NCBI GenBank assembly: GCA_028279305.1
Contig: JANQOA010000384.1
Span: forward strand, 28,590 to 92,589
Source: Pseudomonadales bacterium
Lineage (GTDB): Bacteria; Pseudomonadota; Gammaproteobacteria; Pseudomonadales; Azotimanducaceae
Direction: 5' to 3'
Length of the DNA: 64,000 bases
The position numbers were made by a program, and so were the translations under genes. Of this stretch, positions 40,004 to 51,426 are shown in pieces. The number at the start of each line of letters is the position of its first letter. Position 1 is the stretch's first letter. Under the pieces are notes generated by a model. It saw only the letters and a program-made list of their open reading frames with translations, did not search any database and was not told the DNA's origin.

Positions 40004-41315
40004 CGCTACTCAAAAACACTCCTCGATAGTTTTCCGGATAGGAAACATGATGCTCCCAATCAGGAACCAAGCTTTCAAAGGCTTCCATCACAGCTTCTCG
40101 CCATGAGATTTGCCCTTTAGTACCTGGCCGATGGCCTGGTAAGTCTGCATCTTTGTGGACTCGAGCAACGAAGAGGCTCGTAGAGCTCTCACCTAGTGAT
40201 TTTCGATCGCCATTTTCTAGTTCCGCACAGACGGCACGGGAGATTAACCCATGCTCCACCCAAAGGAAGTACCCCTGATTGGCCGGGAGCTGAGGTAACA
40301 GTGGGGCAATGTGTTTCTCTAAAGATTTCCAGCTAGGAACTGGGGGGAGTCCATAGTTTTTGAACCATACGTAGTCAATCAAAGCATAGCGGCGTCCACT
40401 AATAAGGCGTTCAGCAAGATCCTTTGTTTTCGGATGGTTTCGCAGTTCACTTTCGAACTTCGGCTCGACGATATGCCAGTTGTCAGGTGAGATTACCTCA
40501 GCCTCGACAGCTTGGGTGACTAGATCATTTTGAAATGCATTTTCGGCTACACACTGAGGATGCGCGATGATTAACGTATAAATGCGTTGCCTGATCTCCT
40601 GCCAAAACCTGAGGTTTTTCAGAGCATCGTCTTTGAATTGGAGTCCGAAGTCTGATCGAACTGAACATTCACGAATCAACTCTTGCAGATTTTCCTTAAC
40701 CCCTGGCCATCCCAAGAGTACGCCCATTCTGTGAATGTTATCGATGTTGTCCAAATCTATGTCAGCTGAAATAGCCGTTTTCTCACCCATTGGAGGTCGA
40801 ACCAACCGCAGTATCGATTCCGGATCGATATTGTGCTGCTTTAGAACTTTAGGGACTCGAAGAGACCTTCCAGGAAGAATTTGTTGGTATTGATTCGTCG
40901 CGTGAGCTGTCCCAAACAACAGATCTTTGAGCATGACCTCATGATCAAAATCGGGGTACCGTTTTCTGAGGACTGTTTCCACCAAATGCCCATACGGGGG
41001 TATGGCAGCATCATGCAGCAACGCTGCAGCGAGCAAGATTTCACGATCTTCTTCTTTAAGCGCGGATCGAACAGCTAACCCCAATGCGATATGACAAACT
41101 CCAATCGAATGAGGGAGCCGTCTCGAACTCCCAAGTTCTTGGATAAATGGAACGTCAAAATTCATCTGGCGCATATACCTCAATCTTTGAACTTCCGGGC
41201 AAGCTAGAAGTGAGCGGACTAAGTCGTTTTTGCTGTCCGTCATTAGCTGGATCTTGCCGTGTAAGACATCGTGAAAATCAGTCTCTTCGGTGTCAAAAAC
41301 TACTTCGATTGCCAT
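39972..41315 (-). CDS. HD-domain phosphohydrolase (dNTPase-like)
   Basis: RRLPHSIGVCHIALGLAVRS, LLAAALLHDAAIPPYGHLVE, DIDLDNIDNIHRMG. Confidence 0.85.
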   Translation of the reverse strand: MAIEVVFDTEETDFHDVLHGKIQLMTDSKNDLVRSLLACPEVQRLRYMRQMNFDVPFIQELGSSRRLPHSIGVCHIALGLAVRSALKEEDREILLAAALLHDAAIPPYGHLVETVLRKRYPDFDHEVMLKDLLFGTAHATNQYQQILPGRSLRVPKVLKQHNIDPESILRLVRPPMGEKTAISADIDLDNIDNIHRMGVLLGWPGVKENLQELIRECSVRSDFGLQFKDDALKNLRFWQEIRQRIYTLIIAHPQCVAENAFQNDLVTQAVEAEVISPDNWHIVEPKFESELRNHPKTKDLAERLISGRRYALIDYVWFKNYGLPPVPSWKSLEKHIAPLLPQLPANQGYFLWVEHGLISRAVCAELENGDRKSLGESSTSLFVARVHKDADLPGHRPGTKGQISWREAVMEAFESLVPDWEHHVSYPENYRGVFLSSDDAKRQLELY

Positions 41316-41616
41316 GAGTTTCTTCGGTAACTAGATCGGGACTATTGAAGATCAATACACTAACGCGTCAGTCTGATGACGCCAAGGATGCTTTACAAAA
41401 TTCGATGCTGAATGTATTCATCTCATTCGGGTTCAAGTGTAGGTTTCTGAGGCATGACGTAAAAGAAGACTTAACCATTTCCAGGAGTTATTCGTTACTT
41501 AATTCAAATCTACATGCGCGATTAAGAAGATTTGGTTCCTCCCGTTCACGAGCCGCTTGCCGTAGATGTTGCATAATATGAAACTACAATCTAGCTCCCT
41601 TCGATAGTCCGAGGCT

Positions 41617-42648
41617 ATGTTACTCACACCAATATGCTCACTCCCATACGAGCTAGATAAACTAATCGAGCGACGACTTAAGGACAGAAATTTTTCGACC
41701 TCCCGAGTTTCGGAATTGACCACGATGATCAAGAATCGTCAGCCTCCAGATTACGATCGATTCGCTGATGAGTTTCTATACCAGTACTTTCCCGCAAACT
41801 TCATCAAAGTCCGGGCGGAAATTAGAACCGGTATATCCCTTCTAGGAAACAACTTGAGCGTGCTAGATCTAGGGTGTGGGTCTGGTGCATCAACCGCTGC
41901 GATCGTGCAAGCTGCTAGGGAAATTGGAGTGAATATCTCCGGAATTGTGGCAATCGACAAGAGTCCTGCGCAAATTGAGGTCTTTAGGGATACCACTGAG
42001 AAGTGGATCAAAATGGTTTTCCCTAATGTGAGCGTTGATCTCGTACAGGGCGACGTACTAGACCGGCTGGCAGACATCGAGCCGTCTGGGTTTGACGTTA
42101 AGTTATCCAGTTTTTTAACGACTGAGATTTCTCAACGTGAATCTGATCGTATATCGAGCTTTGTAGGTTCAGGGGGGTTGGTACTCGATGTTTCATCGCC
42201 AGAAGGCTGTTCGAAGAACTACGGTGAGGTAGTCGCAAATTACGAATTTGAAAAGGCACCCATCCACAGAGCAGCAGTACGCGAAGTACATCCCGCCACA
42301 CTAGTTAAATATTTTGAAACGTGGCGAAAACACGATTTCAGTCAGCTCCAAGCACTTTTCACTCCTTCCGTAGTCTACGAAATATCCTCATCAAAATGCC
42401 TACGGGGATTCGGCGAGCTAAGCAGCTATTGGGAAGAAAACTCTCGAGAACAACGTGATGTATGTTGGGAAATATTGAGCTGCTATATGTCGAACAACAC
42501 GACGCAAGCGGAGTGGAGGTCGGTGTTTGAGCGGATTGATAAGTCTTGTACCTACGTGGTTCTTGGTAGGCTCGAATTCACTGAGGATGCGGGATTAATA
42601 TCTACGTTTCGTGAAAGCTATACAAGGAAGTCTTATGCGGCACGCTGA
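41617..42648 (+). CDS. Class I SAM methyltransferase with C-terminal SnoaL/NTF2-like region
   Basis: LSVLDLGCGSGASTAAIVQAA; C-terminal ATLVKYFETWRKHDFSQLQALFTPSVVYEI. Confidence 0.75.
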   Translation: MLLTPICSLPYELDKLIERRLKDRNFSTSRVSELTTMIKNRQPPDYDRFADEFLYQYFPANFIKVRAEIRTGISLLGNNLSVLDLGCGSGASTAAIVQAAREIGVNISGIVAIDKSPAQIEVFRDTTEKWIKMVFPNVSVDLVQGDVLDRLADIEPSGFDVKLSSFLTTEISQRESDRISSFVGSGGLVLDVSSPEGCSKNYGEVVANYEFEKAPIHRAAVREVHPATLVKYFETWRKHDFSQLQALFTPSVVYEISSSKCLRGFGELSSYWEENSREQRDVCWEILSCYMSNNTTQAEWRSVFERIDKSCTYVVLGRLEFTEDAGLISTFRESYTRKSYAAR

Positions 42649-43465
42649 CACACTGCTCGCTCTCTCCACAACTGTCGCTACAGGTGGGATTCTTTATATT
42701 TTTTGGGGGGAGTCAGTAACGGACAAAGCGCATCTCATTTTGTTGGCATGGGTGCTGATCGTTGAGGTCTACATGCTTTACCGAATATCCCAAGAAGCTC
42801 GAGAACGAAAACGAGAATCGGACGAACGCGCAAGTTTAGTCGATAATCTGAGCAGTTTCCGCGTCTCCCTAGGACGCGCTAACTACCTGAGCGAAATCAA
42901 ATCCGAGATCAGCGAATGCCAAACGTGGGCTGCGTTTGTTTCGGCGACCATGTCTACTAGTCAAGATCCACGACAGAAACGCATCATAGACGCGGTAGTG
43001 GCAAGACAAAACGCTGTTCCAGCCTACACTCATCGGGGATTAGTGTCCGAATCACTGAGTACGCTACCGGGAGCAATAGAGCTCCTCTTTAAGACTAGAG
43101 TAGAAGTGAGATTTTCTAAAATTGCGGAAATTGCTACCCAGATTCGTTTCTTTATCAGGGATTCCTCGGTTTCGGTAATAGGGATTGCAAGCAATTCTGG
43201 AGTTCTCGGAGAGGCAAACAAAACAGATCAGAGCTTTACAGTTCGGAGCTCCGTATTGTGTAACTCGCTGCAAGTTCAATTTGATGAGATCTGGAATCAA
43301 TCACGTGATCCATGGGATTACTTTACGGAGGTAATAAGGGAAAACTCTACTGATGCCGGATTCAATAAGGCGAGAGTTCTTGCAATGATCGATTCTGACA
43401 CGACTGGGGTGACTAGCGAATTTCTAGAACAAAACTGTAGAGCGTTTCAGGAGTTACCCGATTAG
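42635..43465 (+). CDS. Membrane-anchored protein of unknown function
   Basis: Two N-terminal TM helices; 14-nt overlap with the upstream methyltransferase. Confidence 0.6.
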   Translation: MRHADTLLALSTTVATGGILYIFWGESVTDKAHLILLAWVLIVEVYMLYRISQEARERKRESDERASLVDNLSSFRVSLGRANYLSEIKSEISECQTWAAFVSATMSTSQDPRQKRIIDAVVARQNAVPAYTHRGLVSESLSTLPGAIELLFKTRVEVRFSKIAEIATQIRFFIRDSSVSVIGIASNSGVLGEANKTDQSFTVRSSVLCNSLQVQFDEIWNQSRDPWDYFTEVIRENSTDAGFNKARVLAMIDSDTTGVTSEFLEQNCRAFQELPD

Positions 43466-43802
43466 CCTCGATCCATAACGAATGGCCGCCGGTCTTTCCG
43501 CAATTCCAAACGAAATGGGTTTTGAGAAATCTCAAGTCTCAGCTCTGTCGCTTTTTTGATCGAAACAAGCCTGTCTAAGTAGTTTTGCTAGTTCGGGCTT
43601 TTGCACGAGCTCGCCAAGGAGCTCCCAAAGCTCCTCCGTACTCACGTCCTCGATACTTGGATTTTAGAACCTTTCAAACCGGTCAGAGAACATTTGGAGA
43701 TATCGACCTTGTAACTCAGAAGCGCGAATAGCTGCGTGGTTGGTCGTTCAGATTCATCATCTTGTCACGGGTCCTTCGGGGCCCGTCTTTCTATCGGCGG
43801 TC

Positions 43803-44002
43803 TCAAGCCACCCTCTTGGCCACTAGGAACTCAAGCACGTCGTTGGCGTACCAGAGCCTCATGGTCCCGACCACCTTGTAGGGCAACGGCATCAAGCCAG
43901 CCGGATCCAGTTGTGGACCGTGGTCTCAGTGCGTTGCGCCAACTGTGCGACATCCTGAATGGACAAAAGCTGATCGGGGTTGGTCACGATGTATCGATTC
44001 AT
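43803..44002 (-). pseudogene. HTH excisionase/AlpA-like gene with frameshift
   Basis: MNRYIVTNPDQLLSIQDVAQLAQRTETTVHNWIRL then, one frame over, GLMPLPYKVVGTMRLWYANDVLEFLVAKRVA. Confidence 0.6.
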
Positions 44003-44141
44003 AGCTGACCTCGTGATCTCCGGAGAAACAAGAGCTTTGATCCGAAGATCTTGCGAGGCAGGAGGCATCACCTACTCCACGTACTCGATGTGGTCGAACC
44101 CCTAGTACGAGAGGAGTTACGATCCCGAGTTCGTAGAGGCG

Positions 44142-44612
44142 GTGACGACCATTCTTAACGGCGACGTGTTGGATCCCCAGGAGCTTCGCCGTGCTTGCTA
44201 CCAGATGGCGATGAACGGCTACCAAGGGTTGATGCGCATCCTCATGAGCATGTACTTCAAGATCCACGCCATCAAGGGGAAGGAACTCACGTTTTTCAAG
44301 CGTTGGGCCAAGGCGCAAGGTCCTTCACCCAATGAGTCACTGTTCCTGTCCGAGCGTGGCACCGCGCTTCACGCCAACACCGTGAACCACATCGTTCGCA
44401 CCAACGGCGAGCGCGCTAAGCTTCCTGAGGAGGTGCAACCACTCCACGCCCACATGATTCGTCATTCAGCTGGCTACTTCCTCAGACAGCATCAGGGTAA
44501 GGATCTCGCCTTCATCGCTGACCGCGTTGGCCACAACAGCATTGTCAGCACCCGACGATACACTGCGGTCGACTCGATTCGGGATGATGACGTCGACTTA
44601 GACGTGATTTGA
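44142..44612 (+). pseudogene. Tyrosine recombinase/integrase, C-terminal fragment
   Basis: AHMIRHSAGYFLRQHQGKDLAFIADRVGHNSIVSTRRYTA; no N-terminal or Arg-I region. Confidence 0.75.
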
Positions 44613-44876
44613 CGACCCAACCCTGCGATGACCTCACTTGTCTTACGCGGTGTTGAAGCCGGTGCGATTTAGAACGTCTGGTGGAATTTAGCAATTGCCG
44701 TCAGTCCAGTGCTTTTTCTCTACAGGAATTCGCGGGCGCTTCTGGAATTTGATAGCAAACTCGAGGGTATTTTAGTAAATGTCAAAATCGGTCGCGGTGT
44801 GAACCACACGTTGGGACGTAGAGAAAATCAAAGAGGCAAGGGATGTAGTTGGCTGCAACCGCAATCGATCTAAAAT

Positions 44877-45125
44877 CTAGGGAGTAAAAAGATTGGTCAT
44901 GGAGACAGTGTGACCATCTTTTGAAAGCTGCAGTTCATACCCTTGCTCGTGCTGCTCAATGAGCCATTCATAAAGTCGAAAAGCCTGCTTCGTGACTTCT
45001 GCATAGGAAGATGCCTCGGTAACCTCCTTGAGCTTGTCCAGGCGCTGAATTGACGCAGGGGGCAAATCAAGTTGCAACCGCTTAACTTCTCTTTTGGTCG
45101 TTTTTGCCAAAGTAAAATCCAACAA
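44877..45125 (-). CDS. Small ribbon-helix-helix-like protein
   Basis: 82 aa, KRLQLDLPPASIQRLDKLKEVTEASSYAEVTKQAFRLYEWL. Confidence 0.6.
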   Translation of the reverse strand: MLDFTLAKTTKREVKRLQLDLPPASIQRLDKLKEVTEASSYAEVTKQAFRLYEWLIEQHEQGYELQLSKDGHTVSMTNLFTP

Positions 45126-45351
45126 TGATCCAAACTAGCGGCTGCGCATGTTCCCAAAGTGCGCTAACCGTTTTGAATTCGACACCAGCTCCATCTGCAT
45201 ATACATCGTATCCCGCTGCAGCCAGTACCAAGCTGACAACCGCCACAGCAACGACTCGCAGGATGAACCGGCGATCATCGCGGTCTTCCTGGACTTGTGC
45301 ATCCAGCACTTCAAATTCTTCGTTATCAAGTCCGTCAACACGGTACTTCAT
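45082..45351 (-). CDS. Small membrane protein
   Basis: Two TM segments (LRVVAVAVVSLVLAAAGYDVY, PLVWIIVGFYFGK); overlaps the RHH gene. Confidence 0.5.
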   Translation of the reverse strand: MKYRVDGLDNEEFEVLDAQVQEDRDDRRFILRVVAVAVVSLVLAAAGYDVYADGAGVEFKTVSALWEHAQPLVWIIVGFYFGKNDQKRS

Positions 45352-45391
45352 CTTCTGTCTCCACCGCATGCGCGATAGGAGATGCAGAACT

Positions 45392-45490
45392 ATCTTTGAT
45401 CACCTGGGCTGTGGGGGCGTGTACTACATACTCCTCTATCAAGGGTTAATGTAAGTCGCCACTTTTTTAAGTGCAGGTGTGATCAAAGAT
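45392..45490. promoter_or_regulatory. 12-bp perfect inverted repeat atctttgatcac / gtgatcaaagat
   Basis: Arms at 45392-45403 and 45479-45490, upstream of the small membrane protein gene. Confidence 0.4.
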
Positions 45491-45524
45491 CACCCCTCAC
45501 AGCCGAAATCGTAAGGTCTGGGTT

Positions 45525-45902
45525 CTAGCAGAAGCCGAACTTCAACCTTCCCAACGAACCTCCTGCGGAGAAGTTGGGTCGATAACTATTTGCACGTCCG
45601 ATGAGTCTGGATCGGGCCGCGGCTACGGTCGGTGTAAGAAACGAAAACGGGGTCGTCATCGACTCGCGTTCGTCGCACTTGCCTTCGCCGCACTTGCCTT
45701 CGCCGTCATTACCAACATCGGTACATAGAGAACTTCCGGGAGCCATGTATTCGCCGATCGAATAATCCGCCGTCGCACTGACCGCGAAATCTGCCGTAGA
45801 CGAATCCGCTCCAACATGTCCCACGAACACTTGAGCCTTTCCACATGGATTGGATCGAGCGCCCGCTACAAGGGGCATAACCGCTAAAAGAAGTTTCTTC
45901 AT
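45525..45902 (-). CDS. Small secreted-like protein with EGKCGEGKC repeat
   Basis: MKKLLLAVMPLVAGA start, tandem 15-nt repeat encoding GEGKC x2; frame uncertain. Confidence 0.4.
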   Translation of the reverse strand: MKKLLLAVMPLVAGARSNPCGKAQVFVGHVGADSSTADFAVSATADYSIGEYMAPGSSLCTDVGNDGEGKCGEGKCDERESMTTPFSFLTPTVAAARSRLIGRANSYRPNFSAGGSLGRLKFGFC

Positions 45903-46243
45903 AGTTACCTCACGATTGGTTAAGGATTGATTCAGGTTGGAACGACATAATCGTTTCAACCTGCCTAAACGGTTCTGTCCAGAACCGCTAATGTAGATTA
46001 GCAAAACCACTACTAAAGTCAATATAAAACTACTAAGTAAATGAGTATTTTTTCCTCATACCTTTATTACTTGCTTTATTGGTAGTTTCACCAACACACA
46101 TCTAAGACCGGTAATTCTCACCAGCGTTCTTGGTGCTGTCCGATTCGACTAACTTAGAAATACAAAATGTAGCCCCATTGGAACCCACGGGTGTACATTC
46201 CAATGAGGTACTTTGCTAACCAGTTGACTTTGGTAGAGAAAGA

Positions 46244-46319
46244 TGGCTCCGCCTGCTGGGCTCGAACCAGCGACCCGCTGATTAACAGTCAGCTGCTCTA
46301 CCAACTGAGCTAAGGCGGA
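46244..46319 (-). tRNA. tRNA-Asn (GTT)
   Basis: Cloverleaf: TCCGCCT acceptor pairs with AGGCGGA, anticodon loop CTGTTAA, TTCGAGC T-loop, encoded CCA. Confidence 0.96.
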
Positions 46320-46510
46320 GTAGTAGGTCATTACCCGGCGCATCGATCCCACGGCCCCCTGTAAAGGGCCCTTTCCGGGCAAGGGCCGCTATTCTAGTGC
46401 TACCCGCTGCAAATGCAAGCCTGCCCCCACCACCCCAAAAATCTCAACTATTCTTAATCTGAGCCCAAAAATCACCGGAAAAGACCCTGTCCGCAGCTTA
46501 TTTCATCGAT

Positions 46511-48547
<2,037 letters not shown>

Positions 48548-48603
48548 ATCCGCCGTTAAACTGCTAGCATATTTGCGTTTGCCGGGCGTGGGGAGCGCGG
48601 GCT

Positions 48604-51426
48604 TTGGGGAACTACATTGGACGTCTACACGCCTGGCTGGCCGGGTTGTTGCTGTGCACTTTTGCTGCCGGTGGCTGGGCCGACGATGAGGTCATTGAAG
48701 ATATTCTGGTGGTGGGTTCTCACCTCCCCCAGCATGCCAAGGACGGCCCTCAGCCGGTGGACATACTGGATGCAGACAATACCCCCGGCCTGACGGGACA
48801 CTCCCTCATAGACACCGTACGCAGCCTGCCCTACACCAGTGGCAACTTCGGCCAGGCCAGCCTGCGGGGCTCTGCCACCGGATTCTCTGACATGAATCTG
48901 CGCGGGCTCGGAGCCGGGCGCACGTTGGTGCTGCTGAACGGCAAACGGTTCGGCAACGAGCTCAACCGCCTGCCGATCTCCATCATAGATCGGGTGGAGG
49001 TGCTGAAAGGCGGCGGCTCCGTTTTATACGGGTCCGACGCCATTGCCGGCACGGTGAATTTTGCCACCGACAACGATTTCACCGGCCACAAACTCAAAGG
49101 CACCTGGCGCGAGATCGAAGATTCCAGCGGCGACTACAACCTAACCGGCCTGCACGGGCTGGGCGACGACCAACTGCATTGGCTGTTCGGCTGGCAGGTG
49201 GAACAACAGGGTGAGGTAGATCTGCGTGACCGAAGCTGGGGCGTGGTGCCGCGGGCGGAAAACCCCGAAAACGGCTGGGCACCGGTGGGTAACCCCGGCT
49301 CTTTTCTGCCGGCATTGGCACCCACCATATTAGCCATTATTGGTCCGTTGCGGCCGGATCCGCAGTGTGCGCTGCTGGGCAGCGTACCGGAGGGGCCCAT
49401 TTGCCAGTTTCAATTTGCCAACTTTATGGATCTGCAGGAGAAATCCGAATCCATCAAAACGTTCAACCGCCTGGACTGGCAGATCAATGAACATGCACGC
49501 CTGTACAGTGAGGTGATGTTGACCCGCATCCGTTCTGAGCGCGCTGTTTCTCCCTCGTTCCCTCCCAGCCTGCTGTTTCAGCCGGGCTTTTTTATCTCAC
49601 CCAGCCACCCCGGCCTGCAGGATATCAAAGCGCAGAACCCCGGCTTGTTCCCGGATGTGGGGCCGTTCCCGTCCGCCGGCCAGGGGGCGTTTGGGCTGTT
49701 CCGCGTGTTGGGTGCGGGCGGCCCGGTGGCGGAAACTGACGTTTCGGATGTGGACTTTGATTTTCGCACGGTGCGGCTGGGCGTAGAGGGTGAAGTGAAC
49801 GGCATCCGTTACGACGTTTCATTTATCCGCACCTGGACGGATACCGTGTTTGCGGGCAGCGACACGGTGGTGGAGCGCCTGGCGTTTGCATTGGATGGGC
49901 TGGGCGGCCCCAACTGCAACCGCAACGCGCTGACCCCCGGCATCAACGGCTGTGAGTACTACAACCCCTTTTCCAATGCGGTGGCCACTTCAGCCATCAC
50001 GGGTGCGGCAAACCCTCAGTTTAACCCGGCTGTGGCCAACTCACCGGAGCTGCTGGATTGGCTGCTGGAATACCAGGCTCTGCGGATAGAACTGGGCTTC
50101 CAGAATTTCGACCTGGTGATGTCAGGCACCAGCGGCTGGCAATTGGGTGGGGGTGCCGTGGACTGGGCTGCCGGCCTGCAGTGGCGCCAGGACAAGCGGC
50201 GTTTTGCCTACAGCCCGTTCCGTAACCGAACCTTGAACCCTTGCCCCTATGCAGACCCGTTGTCAGTCACCCTGGGCAATACCCCCAGCCTGGACTGCGA
50301 CCTGCCGCTGGGCCCGCTGGGGTTTATCACCGCATCGGAAAATCAGCGTTTCACACGGGACGTGTACGCTGCATTTATAGAACTGGGGCTGCCTTTGAGC
50401 GAACGCTGGGAAATGCAGGTGGCGGCACGCTACGAATATTACGAGGGTGATGTCGGCGGTACGCTGGACCCAAAACTTTCCCTGCGCTGGCAGGCCCTGG
50501 ACTGGCTGGCCCTGCGCGCTTCTGCCTCCTCCAGCTTCCGCGCGCCGCCGGAAACCATGCTGGGGCAGGATACCTTTGTTGTGGAGTTTGTTGGCCCTGC
50601 CAACAGTTTTAAAACGATCGACGTGCTGGCTAACCCCGGCCTGGAGCCGGAGCAGGCATGGGTCACCAACCTAGGCGTGCTGTTGCAGGCGGGCCGCTTT
50701 AACGCCAGCCTGGACTGGTGGCGGGTGGACATCGACGGCCCGCTGTACCGTTCCAGCCCGGCGCAGATTGCCGCGGCTTACGCCAACCAGGGCTGTTTTG
50801 ACGGCGGTGCCGGCGTGGGCAGCGCCGCCTGTGACATTCTGCGCGGGCACATCTTTCCGTTGGGCAGCAGTCTGGCGGCCCTGGAGCGCATCAACGTGCG
50901 TTTTGTGAACGGTACATACGAGATCACCAGCGGTGTGGACCTGTCGTTGCGTTTTGCCGGTCTTGGAGCGCTGGGCACCGCTTGGGACATATCGCTGGAG
51001 GGCACTTATGTGGACAAGTACCGGTCCGGGGATTTTGTGGAAGCCAACGGCCTGACCGTAGCCCCCGGCGGCAGCCGGGTGGGGTTGTTGAACGACGGCG
51101 ACCCGTTTACCCCCAAGCCCAGGGTGAAAGCGAACCTGAGCTTGAGCACGGCATTCAACCGTCACAGTTTTACTCTCGTCGGCCGTTTCATCAGCGGCTA
51201 TGACGATGTGCGGCCGTCGGTGCCGGCGCTGGGGCGCATCGACAGCCACCTGACTCTGGACGCATATTACGGCTTTACGCTGAACGATCATGTTCAGCTG
51301 CAGTTGTCGGTGATCAACGCGTTCGATGAAGATCCCCCGGCCACTTCCACGGCAACCGCCTACGACGCCCTCACCCACAGCGGTCTGGGCCGGGTGATCA
51401 GTTTCACCACTGAAGTGCGGCTGTAA
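48604..51426 (+). CDS. TonB-dependent receptor
   Basis: Plug domain LRGLGAGRTLVLLNGKRFGNELNRLPISIIDRVEVLKGGGSVLYGSDAIAGTVN; C-terminal barrel. Confidence 0.95.
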   Translation: MGNYIGRLHAWLAGLLLCTFAAGGWADDEVIEDILVVGSHLPQHAKDGPQPVDILDADNTPGLTGHSLIDTVRSLPYTSGNFGQASLRGSATGFSDMNLRGLGAGRTLVLLNGKRFGNELNRLPISIIDRVEVLKGGGSVLYGSDAIAGTVNFATDNDFTGHKLKGTWREIEDSSGDYNLTGLHGLGDDQLHWLFGWQVEQQGEVDLRDRSWGVVPRAENPENGWAPVGNPGSFLPALAPTILAIIGPLRPDPQCALLGSVPEGPICQFQFANFMDLQEKSESIKTFNRLDWQINEHARLYSEVMLTRIRSERAVSPSFPPSLLFQPGFFISPSHPGLQDIKAQNPGLFPDVGPFPSAGQGAFGLFRVLGAGGPVAETDVSDVDFDFRTVRLGVEGEVNGIRYDVSFIRTWTDTVFAGSDTVVERLAFALDGLGGPNCNRNALTPGINGCEYYNPFSNAVATSAITGAANPQFNPAVANSPELLDWLLEYQALRIELGFQNFDLVMSGTSGWQLGGGAVDWAAGLQWRQDKRRFAYSPFRNRTLNPCPYADPLSVTLGNTPSLDCDLPLGPLGFITASENQRFTRDVYAAFIELGLPLSERWEMQVAARYEYYEGDVGGTLDPKLSLRWQALDWLALRASASSSFRAPPETMLGQDTFVVEFVGPANSFKTIDVLANPGLEPEQAWVTNLGVLLQAGRFNASLDWWRVDIDGPLYRSSPAQIAAAYANQGCFDGGAGVGSAACDILRGHIFPLGSSLAALERINVRFVNGTYEITSGVDLSLRFAGLGALGTAWDISLEGTYVDKYRSGDFVEANGLTVAPGGSRVGLLNDGDPFTPKPRVKANLSLSTAFNRHSFTLVGRFISGYDDVRPSVPALGRIDSHLTLDAYYGFTLNDHVQLQLSVINAFDEDPPATSTATAYDALTHSGLGRVISFTTEVRL

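Larger units (their letters stand above)
35884..46286. mobile_element. tRNA-Asn-integrated genomic island, apparently immobilised
   Basis: Direct repeats of the tRNA-Asn 3' half at both ends; decayed integrase and HTH genes near the tRNA end. Confidence 0.78.

Noticed and set aside
22414-46405. 16/17-bp near-identical sequence ctattctagtgcta(a/c)cc at 22414-22430 and 46389-46405, at the edges of the accessory region
   Set aside because: Matches of this length are expected by chance among all pairs in 64 kb, and the right copy looks like part of the tRNA promoter; not convincing as an att pair.
50671-51378. 235-aa minus-strand ORF opposite the TonB receptor
   Set aside because: Shadow ORF without motifs.
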